Below, piece after piece: positions 26,039 through 33,491 of a stretch of DNA of 64,000 nt. A program made the position numbers and the translations under genes. The notes beneath the pieces were generated by a model that ran no database searches, had not been told where the DNA came from, and worked only from the letters and a program-made list of their open reading frames with translations. How positions within the stretch are numbered: position 1 is the stretch's first letter; each line of letters opens with the position of its first letter. This DNA is from Palauibacter sp965207805 (GTDB taxonomy: Bacteria; Gemmatimonadota; Gemmatimonadetes; Palauibacterales; Palauibacteraceae). Location of the stretch: the NCBI GenBank assembly GCA_965207805.1, contig OZ242312.1:868001-932000 (forward strand), in the 5' to 3' direction.

Positions 26039-26191
26039 CTACCCCGGACCCCTCGCTCCGGCTCCCTCGCCGCCCCGGCCCGAAGCTGCGGCCGCCATGC
26101 GTTCCCGGCGTTGCAGGCGGAGGAGATACCAGAAGAGTGTGACCCAGGTGATGCCGTATCCGGCGCCTATGAACAGCCAGTGATCGTTCAT
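26039..26191 (-). CDS. ccmD: CcmD-like small membrane protein
   Basis: Translation from the ATG at 26191 gives 50 residues: NDHWLFIGAGYGITWVTLFW, then YLLRLQRRERMAA and a Gly/Ala/Arg tail. This is the CcmD pattern of one membrane helix followed by a basic stretch (LRLQRRER). CcmD stabilises CcmC and releases haem-loaded CcmE during cytochrome c maturation. It starts 7 nt after the ccmC stop with GGAGG upstream. The length is within the family range. Confidence 0.75.
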   Translation of the reverse strand: MNDHWLFIGAGYGITWVTLFWYLLRLQRRERMAAAASGRGGEGAGARGPG

Positions 26192-26198
26192 ACCCGGT

Positions 26199-26858
26199 TC
26201 ACCCCTCCTCCGGTCCCGACAGTTCGAGTTCGAGTTCCGTTGCAGCCAGCCGGTAGCGCCGCAGCCACAGGTAGGCGAACGCGAGCGTGTACGCGACGAA
26301 TCCGAGCAGCATCACGAGGCCGTACGCGCTCCACATCGACTGCGGGGACGACGGGGGCTGGTGCAGGCTCCGCCACCAGAACACCGACAGGTACACGATC
26401 GGGACCTGGACGAACGCGATGAGACCGATCACGGCCGCCCAGCGCGCGCGCCGGTCCGGATCCTCCGTCATCGATCGCACAACGAGGTATCCCGTGTAGA
26501 TCGGTACGAGGAGCGCCGTGGTCGTGATTCGCGGGTCCCACGCCCACCAGATCCCCCAGGTGGGCCGACCCCACAGGGTGCCGAGGATGAGGGTGAGGAC
26601 GGCGGCGATCACCCCGAGTTCCGCGGCGGAAGCCGCCAGCAGGTCCCATTTCAACCGGCGCTGCACGAGATAGAGGATGCTCATGAGGAAGACGACGAAG
26701 AACGCGAGCATCATCACCCACGCGACCGGCACGTGGACGTAGAGGAGGCGCTGGACCTCGCCCTGCAGCGCATCGGCGGGCAGGACGACGAGTCCGAGCA
26801 CGCTGCCGACGGCGATGAGGGCGATCGCAAGCCACCCGAGCATGGTCAGTCTATTCAT
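26199..26858 (-). CDS. ccmC: Haem exporter / cytochrome c maturation protein CcmC
   Basis: This 219-residue membrane protein has six helices. The tryptophan-rich haem-handling motif is clear in WGRPTWGIWWAWDPRITTT, and the conserved periplasmic His is in YVHVPVAW. CcmC loads haem onto CcmE in system I cytochrome c biogenesis. The Met at 26858 gives the usual N-terminus; GAGGAG from the end of ccmB lies about 13 nt upstream. It lies between ccmB and ccmD on the same strand. Confidence 0.92.
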   Translation of the reverse strand: MNRLTMLGWLAIALIAVGSVLGLVVLPADALQGEVQRLLYVHVPVAWVMMLAFFVVFLMSILYLVQRRLKWDLLAASAAELGVIAAVLTLILGTLWGRPTWGIWWAWDPRITTTALLVPIYTGYLVVRSMTEDPDRRARWAAVIGLIAFVQVPIVYLSVFWWRSLHQPPSSPQSMWSAYGLVMLLGFVAYTLAFAYLWLRRYRLAATELELELSGPEEG

Positions 26859-26868
26859 TGAACCCGCA

Positions 26869-27549
26869 TCACTCCTCGAGGACGACGGGGAAGATCCAGA
26901 CACAGACGACGAACAATATCACGTCGTACGACGCGAGTAACCTCAGCCATCCTCCCGCCCGTCCGAGCGGGTCGCCGGCCAGGAACGCTTCCGTGGCGCC
27001 GACGCTCCCGAGGACGACGGGGACGAGGGCGGGGAAGAGGAGGAGCGGCAGCAGGAGTTCGCGCGCCCGGAGGTGGACCGTGAGGGCGGAGAAGAAGGTC
27101 CCGATGACGGAGAAGCCGAAGGTGCCGAGCGCGGCCACGAGGAGGAGCGGGCCGGCCTGCGCGGTGAAATCGACCCGGTACAGGATCGCGGCGGCGGGGA
27201 AGAGGACGATCTCGAGCGCGGCGAGCACGACGAGGTTGCCGGCCAGCTTGCCCAGGTAGATCGCGCGCACGTCGCCGGGATAGAGCCGCAGGAGGTGAGT
27301 GCCGCCCGCGAGCTCCTCGTTCTGGAAGGTCCGGCCGAGGGAAAGGGTGCCGGTGAAGACGATCGCGACCCAGAGGAGGCCGCCCGCGAGCCGTCCGAGC
27401 AGGTCGTTGTCCACCCCGATGGCGAAGCCGAACATGAAGAGGACGAGCGCGGCGAAGGAGAGCATCGCCGTGAAGCCCTGCCGCGTGCGGGTCTCCGAGA
27501 GGATGTCCTTCCACAGGATGGCGGCGGCTCGCCGCGCGAGGGCGCTCAT
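26869..27549 (-). CDS. ccmB: Cytochrome c maturation ABC transporter, membrane subunit CcmB
   Basis: This 226-residue protein has about six membrane helices and the CcmB-type opening LARRAAAILWKDILSETRTR, then FTGTLSLGRTFQNEELAGG and LYPGDVRAIYLGKLAGN. With CcmA it forms an ABC complex that drives release of holo-CcmE. The ATG at 27549 overlaps the ccmA stop by 4 nt; the stop is 10 nt before ccmC. Confidence 0.93.
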   Translation of the reverse strand: MSALARRAAAILWKDILSETRTRQGFTAMLSFAALVLFMFGFAIGVDNDLLGRLAGGLLWVAIVFTGTLSLGRTFQNEELAGGTHLLRLYPGDVRAIYLGKLAGNLVVLAALEIVLFPAAAILYRVDFTAQAGPLLLVAALGTFGFSVIGTFFSALTVHLRARELLLPLLLFPALVPVVLGSVGATEAFLAGDPLGRAGGWLRLLASYDVILFVVCVWIFPVVLEE

Positions 27550-28196
27550 GCGGTTTCGGCGGCCACCCGGCCGGCCGCCAGCCGCACGACGTCGTCGGCG
27601 TGCCGGGTCGCATCCTCCACCCGGTGAGAGGCGATGACCACGGCGGCGCCGGCCTCGCGCCACCCGCGGACCGCCTCGTGCACAAGGCCCACGCCGTCCT
27701 CGTCCAGGCTCACGAAGGGCTCGTCGAGCAGCACGAGTTCCAGCGGACGGAGCCCGAGCCGCGCCAGCTCGAAGCGCTTGCGCATCCCGGACGACCAGGC
27801 CCGCACGGGGACGTCCGCCGCACCCCCGAGATCGACCGCGGCGAGCGCGTCCCGAAGGTCGTCGTCCGCGGCCACCGTCCCGGACATGCGGGCCGCGAAG
27901 CGCAGGTTCTCGACCCCGGTCAGCTCCTCGTAGGCGTGCCCGCCGGCCGTCATGAACGCGGTGCGCGCCCGGATCTCGTCCCCGCCTGCGGGCAAGGCGT
28001 GCTCCAGGACCTCCACCCGACCCGCCGTCGGCCTGAGCAACGTCGAGATTACGCGAAGCAGCGTCGTCTTCCCCGTCCCGTTGGCGCCGAGCAGCGCAAG
28101 GACCGTCCCCCGCGGCACGGCGAGATCGACCCCGCGTAGCGCCCAACGCCGCCCGAAGCGCCGGGTGACGCCCTCCGCGGCGACCGCGAGACTCAC
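27546..28196 (-). CDS. ccmA: Cytochrome c maturation ABC transporter, ATPase subunit CcmA
   Basis: This 216-residue ATPase has Walker A LGANGTGKTTLLR, signature WSSGMRKRFELARL, Walker B LVLLDEPFVSLDEDG and H-loop ASHR. The signature LSGG is replaced by WSSGM, as is common in CcmA. It powers the CcmAB complex of system I cytochrome c biogenesis. The start is GTG at 28196. It is the first gene of ccmABCD and is divergent from apgM, with 92 nt between. Confidence 0.9.
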   Translation of the reverse strand: MSLAVAAEGVTRRFGRRWALRGVDLAVPRGTVLALLGANGTGKTTLLRVISTLLRPTAGRVEVLEHALPAGGDEIRARTAFMTAGGHAYEELTGVENLRFAARMSGTVAADDDLRDALAAVDLGGAADVPVRAWSSGMRKRFELARLGLRPLELVLLDEPFVSLDEDGVGLVHEAVRGWREAGAAVVIASHRVEDATRHADDVVRLAAGRVAAETA

Positions 28197-28288
28197 CGGC
28201 CCACCCGCCGGCAGTCCGCCGCCGAGCGCCTCGCCGCCGGCCCGTTCATTGCTGGCCCACTGCCGGGGCCGCTCATACGTTCCGCCGC

Positions 28289-29494
28289 ATGGAACTCGAC
28301 CGGATCGTCCGTCTCGCCGGGGGCGGCGGGGGCAAGGTGCTGCTCTACGTACTCGACGGGCTGGGCGGGCTGCCTCGCGAGCCCGGGGGGCCGACCGAAC
28401 TGGAGGCCGCCCGCACCCCGCACCTGGACGAACTCGCGCGCGCCGGGACGTGCGGCCTCCACGACCCGGTTGCGCCGGGCATCACCCCGGGCAGCGGCCC
28501 CGGCCACCTGGCCCTGTTCGGCTACGATCCCCTCGTGTACGAGACCGGCCGCGGCGTGCTCGAAGCCCTCGGCATCGAATTCCCGCTCGGACCGGGCGAC
28601 ATCGCCGTGCGCGCCAACTTCTGCACCCTCGACGCCCACGGCCGGGTGGCCGATCGCCGCGCGGGCCGCATCCCGTGCGAGGAAGCCGCCCCCCTGACCG
28701 CTCAGCTCAACGGCATCGAACTGGACGGCGCCCGCTGTACCGTGCGTCACGTCAAGGAACACCGCTTCGTCCTCGTCCTGCACCCCGACGCCCCCGCGGG
28801 CGACGCCGTGAACGACACCGATCCCGGCGTGACCGGCCGACCGCCCAAAGCCCCGGAGGTGCGGAACGCGGCATCCGAGCCGACCGCACGGCTCCTCGCC
28901 GCGTGGCTCGAAGCCGCCGCCGAACGGCTCGCCGACCGGCTGCGGGCGAACATGGCGCTCCTGCGCGGCGTCTCCAGCCAGCCCGGCTGGCCCCGCTTCA
29001 GCGACGTGTTCGGCATGCGGGCCACCGCGGCCGCTGCGTACCCCATGTACCGCGGCGTCGCGCGCCTCGTCGGCATGGACGCGCACACGGTACCCGCGGG
29101 CGCCCCCCCGCTCGTCGACGCCCTCAGGGCGCGGTTCGCCGAGCACGATTTCTTCTTCCTCCACTTCAAGCCTCCCGACAAGGCCGGAGAAGACGGCGAC
29201 TTCGACCGCAAGGTAGCCGCCATCGAGGAAGCGGACGCCATCGTGCCGGCACTCGTCGATGCGGGCCCCGACGTCATCCTCGTGACCGGCGACCACTCCA
29301 CGCCCTCGATCATGCGCAGCCACAGTTGGCACCCCGTGCCCTTCCTCCTCCACGGCGGCCCCGCCCGCAGCGACGCCGCCACGACGTTCGGCGAGACCTC
29401 CTGCCGCGTCGGAGCCCACGGCCGCGTCCGAGGCTGCGACCTCATGCGCCTCGCCGCCGCCAGCGCCGGCCGCCTCGCGAAGTTCGGAGCCTAG
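28289..29494 (+). CDS. apgM: Cofactor-independent phosphoglycerate mutase, archaeal (ApgM) type
   Basis: This 401-residue alkaline-phosphatase-fold enzyme interconverts 3- and 2-phosphoglycerate in glycolysis and gluconeogenesis using two metal ions. LLYVLDGLGGLP holds the first metal Asp, ITPGSGPGHLALFGYDP contains the nucleophile Ser, and VTGDHSTPS with SHSWHPVPFLL supplies later metal ligands. These are ApgM features, distinct from bacterial GpmI. The ATG at 28289 fits the family length. Confidence 0.92.
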   Translation: MELDRIVRLAGGGGGKVLLYVLDGLGGLPREPGGPTELEAARTPHLDELARAGTCGLHDPVAPGITPGSGPGHLALFGYDPLVYETGRGVLEALGIEFPLGPGDIAVRANFCTLDAHGRVADRRAGRIPCEEAAPLTAQLNGIELDGARCTVRHVKEHRFVLVLHPDAPAGDAVNDTDPGVTGRPPKAPEVRNAASEPTARLLAAWLEAAAERLADRLRANMALLRGVSSQPGWPRFSDVFGMRATAAAAYPMYRGVARLVGMDAHTVPAGAPPLVDALRARFAEHDFFFLHFKPPDKAGEDGDFDRKVAAIEEADAIVPALVDAGPDVILVTGDHSTPSIMRSHSWHPVPFLLHGGPARSDAATTFGETSCRVGAHGRVRGCDLMRLAAASAGRLAKFGA

Positions 29495-29512
29495 CCGAGT
29501 CGGATGGCTCCG
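29485..29512. terminator. Hairpin after apgM
   Basis: CGGAGCC at 29485-29491 pairs perfectly with GGCTCCG at 29506-29512. The 14-nt loop can itself form a small CCGA/TCGG stem. It overlaps the apgM stop and faces the convergent SPW gene. There is no U-tract. Confidence 0.35.
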
Positions 29513-29563
29513 TAGGCTGGCCACGACTTCCCGCCGTGCCCCGGGCCAGTTGAGAAGGAGGGG

Positions 29564-29905
29564 TCAGGCGGTGCTGGGGGCCTCGTCGGAGTGTTCGATC
29601 CCCGCTCCGCCCATCGCGGCGCCGGTGCCCACGGTGATGACGCCGAACATGAGGTCGTTGAAAAAGGCCTGCGCGTTGGCAAGATACCCGTGGATGAAGG
29701 GCGACAGCATGCTGTAGGCGCCGAGGGCGATGAGGCCCCAGCCGCTGATCCGGTTGATGCCGAGGTTGAAGGTGATGGTGACGACGAGGATGGAACCGCC
29801 GAGCACCACGCTGTGCCACCACAGGAAACCGAACGGATATCCCCAGATGAACGGGGCGCCCAGGAACCAGAGTCCCAGCGCGAGACCGACCCAGCGTGAG
29901 GCCAT
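29564..29905 (-). CDS. SPW-repeat membrane protein
   Basis: This 113-residue protein has four membrane helices arranged as two related halves: LGLWFLGAPFIWGY in the first and LGAYSMLSPFIHGY in the second, the internal duplication of SPW-repeat proteins. The function of these proteins is unknown. GAGAGAGG precedes the ATG at 29905. It lies between apgM and copA, on the same strand as copA but separated by 113 nt. Confidence 0.8.
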   Translation of the reverse strand: MASRWVGLALGLWFLGAPFIWGYPFGFLWWHSVVLGGSILVVTITFNLGINRISGWGLIALGAYSMLSPFIHGYLANAQAFFNDLMFGVITVGTGAAMGGAGIEHSDEAPSTA

Positions 29906-30009
29906 CGAACCTCTCTCGGAAGAAACCGGATGAACCGTCGAACCGGCGCCTATGATGCGCGCCGGCAGGGGCAAAGGCAACGTCGGGTTACGCGCTGCGA
30001 GGCTCCTGC

Positions 30010-30024
30010 CACGGGCTGCTAAAG
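30010..30024 (-). repeat. TAGCAGCCC motif copy at the copA 3' end
   Basis: On the minus strand this reads CTTTAGCAGCCCGTG. The TAG is the stop codon of copA. It is one of four copies of TAGCAGCC in intergenic or gene-end positions of this window; the others are at 2681-2700, 32791-32812 and 39264-39284. Confidence 0.45.
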
Positions 30025-32304
30025 CCGCGCGCGACGCAGGCGGTTCGCGTTCGTGACGACGGAGATCGAACTCAGCGCCATCGCGGCCTCCGCGATGATG
30101 GGGTGGAGGAGGCCGAGGAAGGCGACCGGGATCGCGACGACGTTGTAGACGTAGGCCCAGAAGAGGTTCTCGCGGATCTTGCGGAAGGTGGCGCGGGCGA
30201 GCTTCGTCGCGCGCAGCACGGAGCGCAGATCTCCCTGCACGAGGGTGATGTCCGCGGCCTCGATCGCGATGTCGGTGCCGGTCCCCACGGCGATGCCGAC
30301 GTCCGCCGCCTTGAGCGCGGGGGCGTCGTTGATCCCGTCGCCGACGAAGGCCACGGTGTGGCCGTCGGCGCGGAGTTGCCGCACGGCCTCGACCTTGTCG
30401 GCGGGGAGCAGCCCGGCCCGGAAGTCGTCGATGCCGAGATGCTCGGCGACGGCGGCCGCCACGGCTTCGTGATCGCCGGTGAGCATCACGGTCCGGAAGC
30501 CGCGGCGGCTCAGCTCGTGGAGGGTTTCCCGCGCGTCTTCCTTCACCGGGTCGGCGATCGCGATCGCGCCGAGCAGCCGCCCGCCGGCGGCCACCCAGGC
30601 GACCGTACGCGCGTCGTCGCCGAAACGCCGCTCTACCCGGGCGATGTCCTCCTCCGGGATGCCTTCCTCGCGCAGCAGCCGCGCGCTGCCCACGGAGACC
30701 CGCTGGCCATCGACCTGTCCGACGATGCCCATCCCGACCCGGGCCTCCACGCCGCCCGCGCGGGAGAAGGGGCTGCCGCGCCGGCGCGCCTCTTCGACGA
30801 CGGCGCGGGCGAGCGGATGCTCCGACGCGTCCTCCACCGCGGCCGCGAGCGCGAGTACGCGCCCCTCGGCTGCTTCGCCGGCCGCGAAGATCTCGACCAC
30901 CCGGGGGGCGCCCTGGGTCAGGGTGCCCGTCTTGTCGAAGACGAGCGTGTCCGCCCGGTCCAGCGTCTGGACGGCGGCCCCGTCCCGGATGAGGACGCCA
31001 CGCGTCGCGCCGAGGCCGGTCCCGACCATGAGCGCCGTGGGCGTGGCGAGCCCGAGCGCGCAGGGGCAGGCGATGACGAGCACCGCGACCGCGGCGTAGA
31101 GCGCGAGCGACAAGCGGCCCAGTTCCGGGTTCACCCACGGGATGAACCCCGAGGCCCAGCGCGCGGCCTCCGTGAAGAGTCCGGGGACGACGAACCAGCC
31201 CGCGAAGGCCGCCAGCGCGACGACGAGGATGACGGGCACGAAGATGGCGGTCACCCGGTCCGCGAACTCCTGGATCGGGACCTTGCTCGCCTGCGCCTCC
31301 TCCACGAGACGGATGACGTTGGAGAGGAAGGTGTCCTCGCCCACGCCCGTCGCCCGCACCCGAAGCGCGCCGGAGTGGTTGACCGTCGAACCGAGGACGG
31401 CGGACCCCGGTTCCTTCTCGACCGGAATCGACTCGCCCGTCGCGAGCGACTCATCGACCGCGCTCCGCCCCTCGAGGACGACGCCGTCCGTCGGAATCTT
31501 CTCGCCCGGGCGGATGATCATCACGTCGCCCACCGCCACATCACGGGTAGGGACCTCGAGTTCAGTGCCGTCCCGCTCGACGCGGGCCGTGGGCGCCTCG
31601 AGCGAGAGCAGGGCCTGGATCGCGGACGAGGAACGGCCGCGCGCCTTCGCCTCGACGTAGCGGCCCGTCAGGTGGATGGCGGCGATCATCGCGCCCACCG
31701 GAGCGAAGTTCATGATCATCGGGGCGAACCCGAGGACGTGAAGGACCGCCCACACCCCCGTGAGCACGGAGACGCCGGCCCCGAGCGCGATGAGGACGTC
31801 CATGTTCGGCGTGCGGCCCCGCGCCGAACGCCACGCGCTGCGCAGCGTCGCCCCCCCCGGCCCGACGAGGACGGCCGCCCCGAGCGCCGTGACGCCCAGG
31901 TCGAAGACGAGAGGCGACGGCCAGCGCACCCCGGCGATCATCTCCGGCAGCATCCACACCATGGCCGGGATCGTGAGCGCCCACGCGGTCCACATCGTTT
32001 TCCACGCCTCACGTGAGCGGGCTTCCGCCTCCGCAAGGCGCGAGCGCTCGGCCTCTCCGCGGTCCACGTCCGCGATGGGTTCGATCTCGTAGCCGGCCCC
32101 CTCGACGGCCGCAGCGAGTTCCTCGAAGTCCACGTCGCGGGTGAGCGTCAGCGTCGCGGACTCGGCGGGCAGGCTCACGGACGCCTCCACGCCGTCGACC
32201 GCGTTGAGGCTCTTCTCCACGGAGCCCACACAGGCCGAGCAGTGCATGCCGGCGATCCGATAGGTCTTCCTGGCCGAGGTCGGCGTCGGGGTCGAGGTGT
32301 CCAT
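30019..32304 (-). CDS. copA: Cu(I)-exporting P-type ATPase CopA
   Basis: This 761-residue P1B-1 ATPase has one N-terminal heavy-metal domain with AGMHCSAC (Cys22/Cys25). The membrane metal site is ACPCALGLATP; the phosphorylation loop is FDKTGTLTQG; TGDHEAVAAAVA and VGDGINDAPAL complete the ATPase core. The last helices carry YVYNVVAIP and MALSSISVVTNANRLR, the residues that mark Cu(I) specificity. The ATG at 32304 is chosen because GGAAGG then lies 6 nt upstream. It directly follows csoR and shares its promoter. Confidence 0.95.
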   Translation of the reverse strand: MDTSTPTPTSARKTYRIAGMHCSACVGSVEKSLNAVDGVEASVSLPAESATLTLTRDVDFEELAAAVEGAGYEIEPIADVDRGEAERSRLAEAEARSREAWKTMWTAWALTIPAMVWMLPEMIAGVRWPSPLVFDLGVTALGAAVLVGPGGATLRSAWRSARGRTPNMDVLIALGAGVSVLTGVWAVLHVLGFAPMIMNFAPVGAMIAAIHLTGRYVEAKARGRSSSAIQALLSLEAPTARVERDGTELEVPTRDVAVGDVMIIRPGEKIPTDGVVLEGRSAVDESLATGESIPVEKEPGSAVLGSTVNHSGALRVRATGVGEDTFLSNVIRLVEEAQASKVPIQEFADRVTAIFVPVILVVALAAFAGWFVVPGLFTEAARWASGFIPWVNPELGRLSLALYAAVAVLVIACPCALGLATPTALMVGTGLGATRGVLIRDGAAVQTLDRADTLVFDKTGTLTQGAPRVVEIFAAGEAAEGRVLALAAAVEDASEHPLARAVVEEARRRGSPFSRAGGVEARVGMGIVGQVDGQRVSVGSARLLREEGIPEEDIARVERRFGDDARTVAWVAAGGRLLGAIAIADPVKEDARETLHELSRRGFRTVMLTGDHEAVAAAVAEHLGIDDFRAGLLPADKVEAVRQLRADGHTVAFVGDGINDAPALKAADVGIAVGTGTDIAIEAADITLVQGDLRSVLRATKLARATFRKIRENLFWAYVYNVVAIPVAFLGLLHPIIAEAAMALSSISVVTNANRLRRARL

Positions 32305-32321
32305 CGTCATCCTTCCGGTCA

Positions 32322-32657
32322 CTATTTGGCCGCGAAGCGCATGAAGAGATCCGCGATCTCCGCGCGCACCCGCGCGGCGTCGTCGCCGCCTGCCTCGATG
32401 GCGTGGGTGGCGCAGCGCTCGAGGTGGTTCAGCAAGAGTTCCTTCTCGGCCGCGCGAAGCGCGGAGTGAACGGCGGCGAACTGCTGCAGGATGTCCGGGC
32501 AGTACCGTTCATCCTCCACCATGCGGGCGATGCCCCCGACCTGTCCCCGGATACGGGCCAACCGACGGCCGAGGTCGTGTTTCGTCCCCTCCGCGATCCC
32601 CATCGCATGCGGCCCCGCGTGGCTCACCGCCATTCCCTCCACGCTCGCGTCCATCAT
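32322..32657 (-). CDS. csoR: CsoR-family copper-sensing repressor
   Basis: This 111-residue all-helical DUF156 repressor carries the CsoR Cu(I) ligands Cys53 (ERYCPDIL), His78 and Cys82 (NHLERC), the pattern of true CsoR rather than RcnR or FrmR. IRGQVGGIARM is the conserved DNA-contacting helix. Apo-CsoR binds its operator and lets go when Cu(I) binds. Tandem ATGs lie at 32657 and 32654; a GTG/ATG further in is also possible. It precedes copA by 17 nt, and an operator-like dyad lies upstream of it. Confidence 0.93.
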   Translation of the reverse strand: MMDASVEGMAVSHAGPHAMGIAEGTKHDLGRRLARIRGQVGGIARMVEDERYCPDILQQFAAVHSALRAAEKELLLNHLERCATHAIEAGGDDAARVRAEIADLFMRFAAK

Positions 32658-32703
32658 CCACTTGATGATCCGAGTCGACCCTTCGGTCGTCCTCGCTCAA
32701 AAT

Positions 32704-32725
32704 ATACTATACAGGAGTATTGTAT
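32704..32725. promoter_or_regulatory. csoR: Dyad operator, probable CsoR binding site
   Basis: ATACTATAC at 32704-32712 and GTATTGTAT at 32717-32725 form a 9-4-9 inverted repeat with one central mismatch per arm. It overlaps the spacer and -10 of the csoR promoter, the position expected for a repressor site. Binding by CsoR is inferred from position; the sequence is not a GC-rich CsoR site like that of Mycobacterium. Confidence 0.7.
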
Positions 32726-32734
32726 TTATCGCAA
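32706..32734 (-). promoter_or_regulatory. Sigma-70-type promoter of csoR-copA
   Basis: On the minus strand TTGCGA (32729-32734) and TATAGT (32706-32711) are separated by exactly 17 nt. This is the clearest -35/-10 pair in the window. It predicts transcription start near 32699 and a leader of about 40 nt before the csoR ATG. Confidence 0.75.
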
Positions 32735-32790
32735 GCCGTGAGGCCCCGTGCGAACCGCGGTGCGAGATCGGGACGCAAGCGGTGGCGGTG

Positions 32791-32812
32791 TTTCGCCGGG
32801 GGCTGCTAAACT
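32791..32812 (-). repeat. TAGCAGCCC motif copy before the coiled-coil gene
   Basis: On the minus strand this reads AGTTTAGCAGCCCCCGGCG. It ends 8 nt before the ATG of the coiled-coil gene on the plus strand. One of four copies in the window. Confidence 0.45.
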
Positions 32813-32819
32813 CAGGGCC

Positions 32820-33488
32820 ATGTTCAGAAAGCTGAGGCAGATGGTCGACGAGGCGCTCGACCGCATGGAAGCGAAGCAGCCCGGCGCGACCGAGGACGAC
32901 ATCGACCGCGTCATCCGCGCCATGCGCCAGGAACTCGTCGATACGCGGGCACGGATCTCCGAACTCGAGGATCTCCTCGAATCGCAGGTGCGTCAGGCCG
33001 ACAAGGAAAAGGAGGCGGCCGGCGTCGCCGAGCGGCGGGCAGCGAAGGCCGCGGAGATCGGGGATGCTGAGACGGTCGAGGTCGCGAACCGGTTCGCGGC
33101 GCGGCATCGCCAGCGGCTCGAGGTGCTCGTCCTCAAGGCCGAGGGGACGCAGGCCGAACTCCAGCAGCAGAAGGCCGAGGCCGTGCAGGGCGCGGAACAG
33201 TTGAAGAGCGCCATGGCGCGGCGGGATTCGCTCAGCGTGCAGCAACGGCGCGCGCAGGCGATCCAGCACTCCACCGACCGGCTCGACTCGGTGGATGCAT
33301 TCGACCGCATGGCCGAGAAGATGGAGGGGAAAAGCGACCTCGACGACGCCCGCCGACAGGTGGACGAAGCGCTCGACCCGATGGCCGGCGCGCCGCAGCG
33401 CGACTTCGCGGCCGAGCGGGACCTGCGGGAGGCGCGGGCGGACGCGATGCTCGAGGAGCTGAAGCGCCGCATGTCGAAAGGGGAATAG
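32820..33488 (+). CDS. Coiled-coil protein, PspA-like in appearance
   Basis: This 222-residue soluble protein is almost entirely charged helix with heptad patterns (residues about 20-150), beginning MFRKLRQMVDEALDRMEA. The length, the N-terminal amphipathic helix and the stretch QAELQQQKAEAVQGAEQLK recall PspA/Vipp1 membrane-stress proteins, but family signatures are not definite. The ATG at 32820 is the start most consistent with that pattern. It is 3 nt from the symporter gene and probably co-transcribed. Confidence 0.6.
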   Translation: MFRKLRQMVDEALDRMEAKQPGATEDDIDRVIRAMRQELVDTRARISELEDLLESQVRQADKEKEAAGVAERRAAKAAEIGDAETVEVANRFAARHRQRLEVLVLKAEGTQAELQQQKAEAVQGAEQLKSAMARRDSLSVQQRRAQAIQHSTDRLDSVDAFDRMAEKMEGKSDLDDARRQVDEALDPMAGAPQRDFAAERDLREARADAMLEELKRRMSKGE

Positions 33489-33491
33489 CGG

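Noticed and set aside
30103..32016. 637-codon plus-strand frame opposite copA
   Set aside because: Composition typical of antisense high-GC frames; copA motifs are complete on the minus strand.
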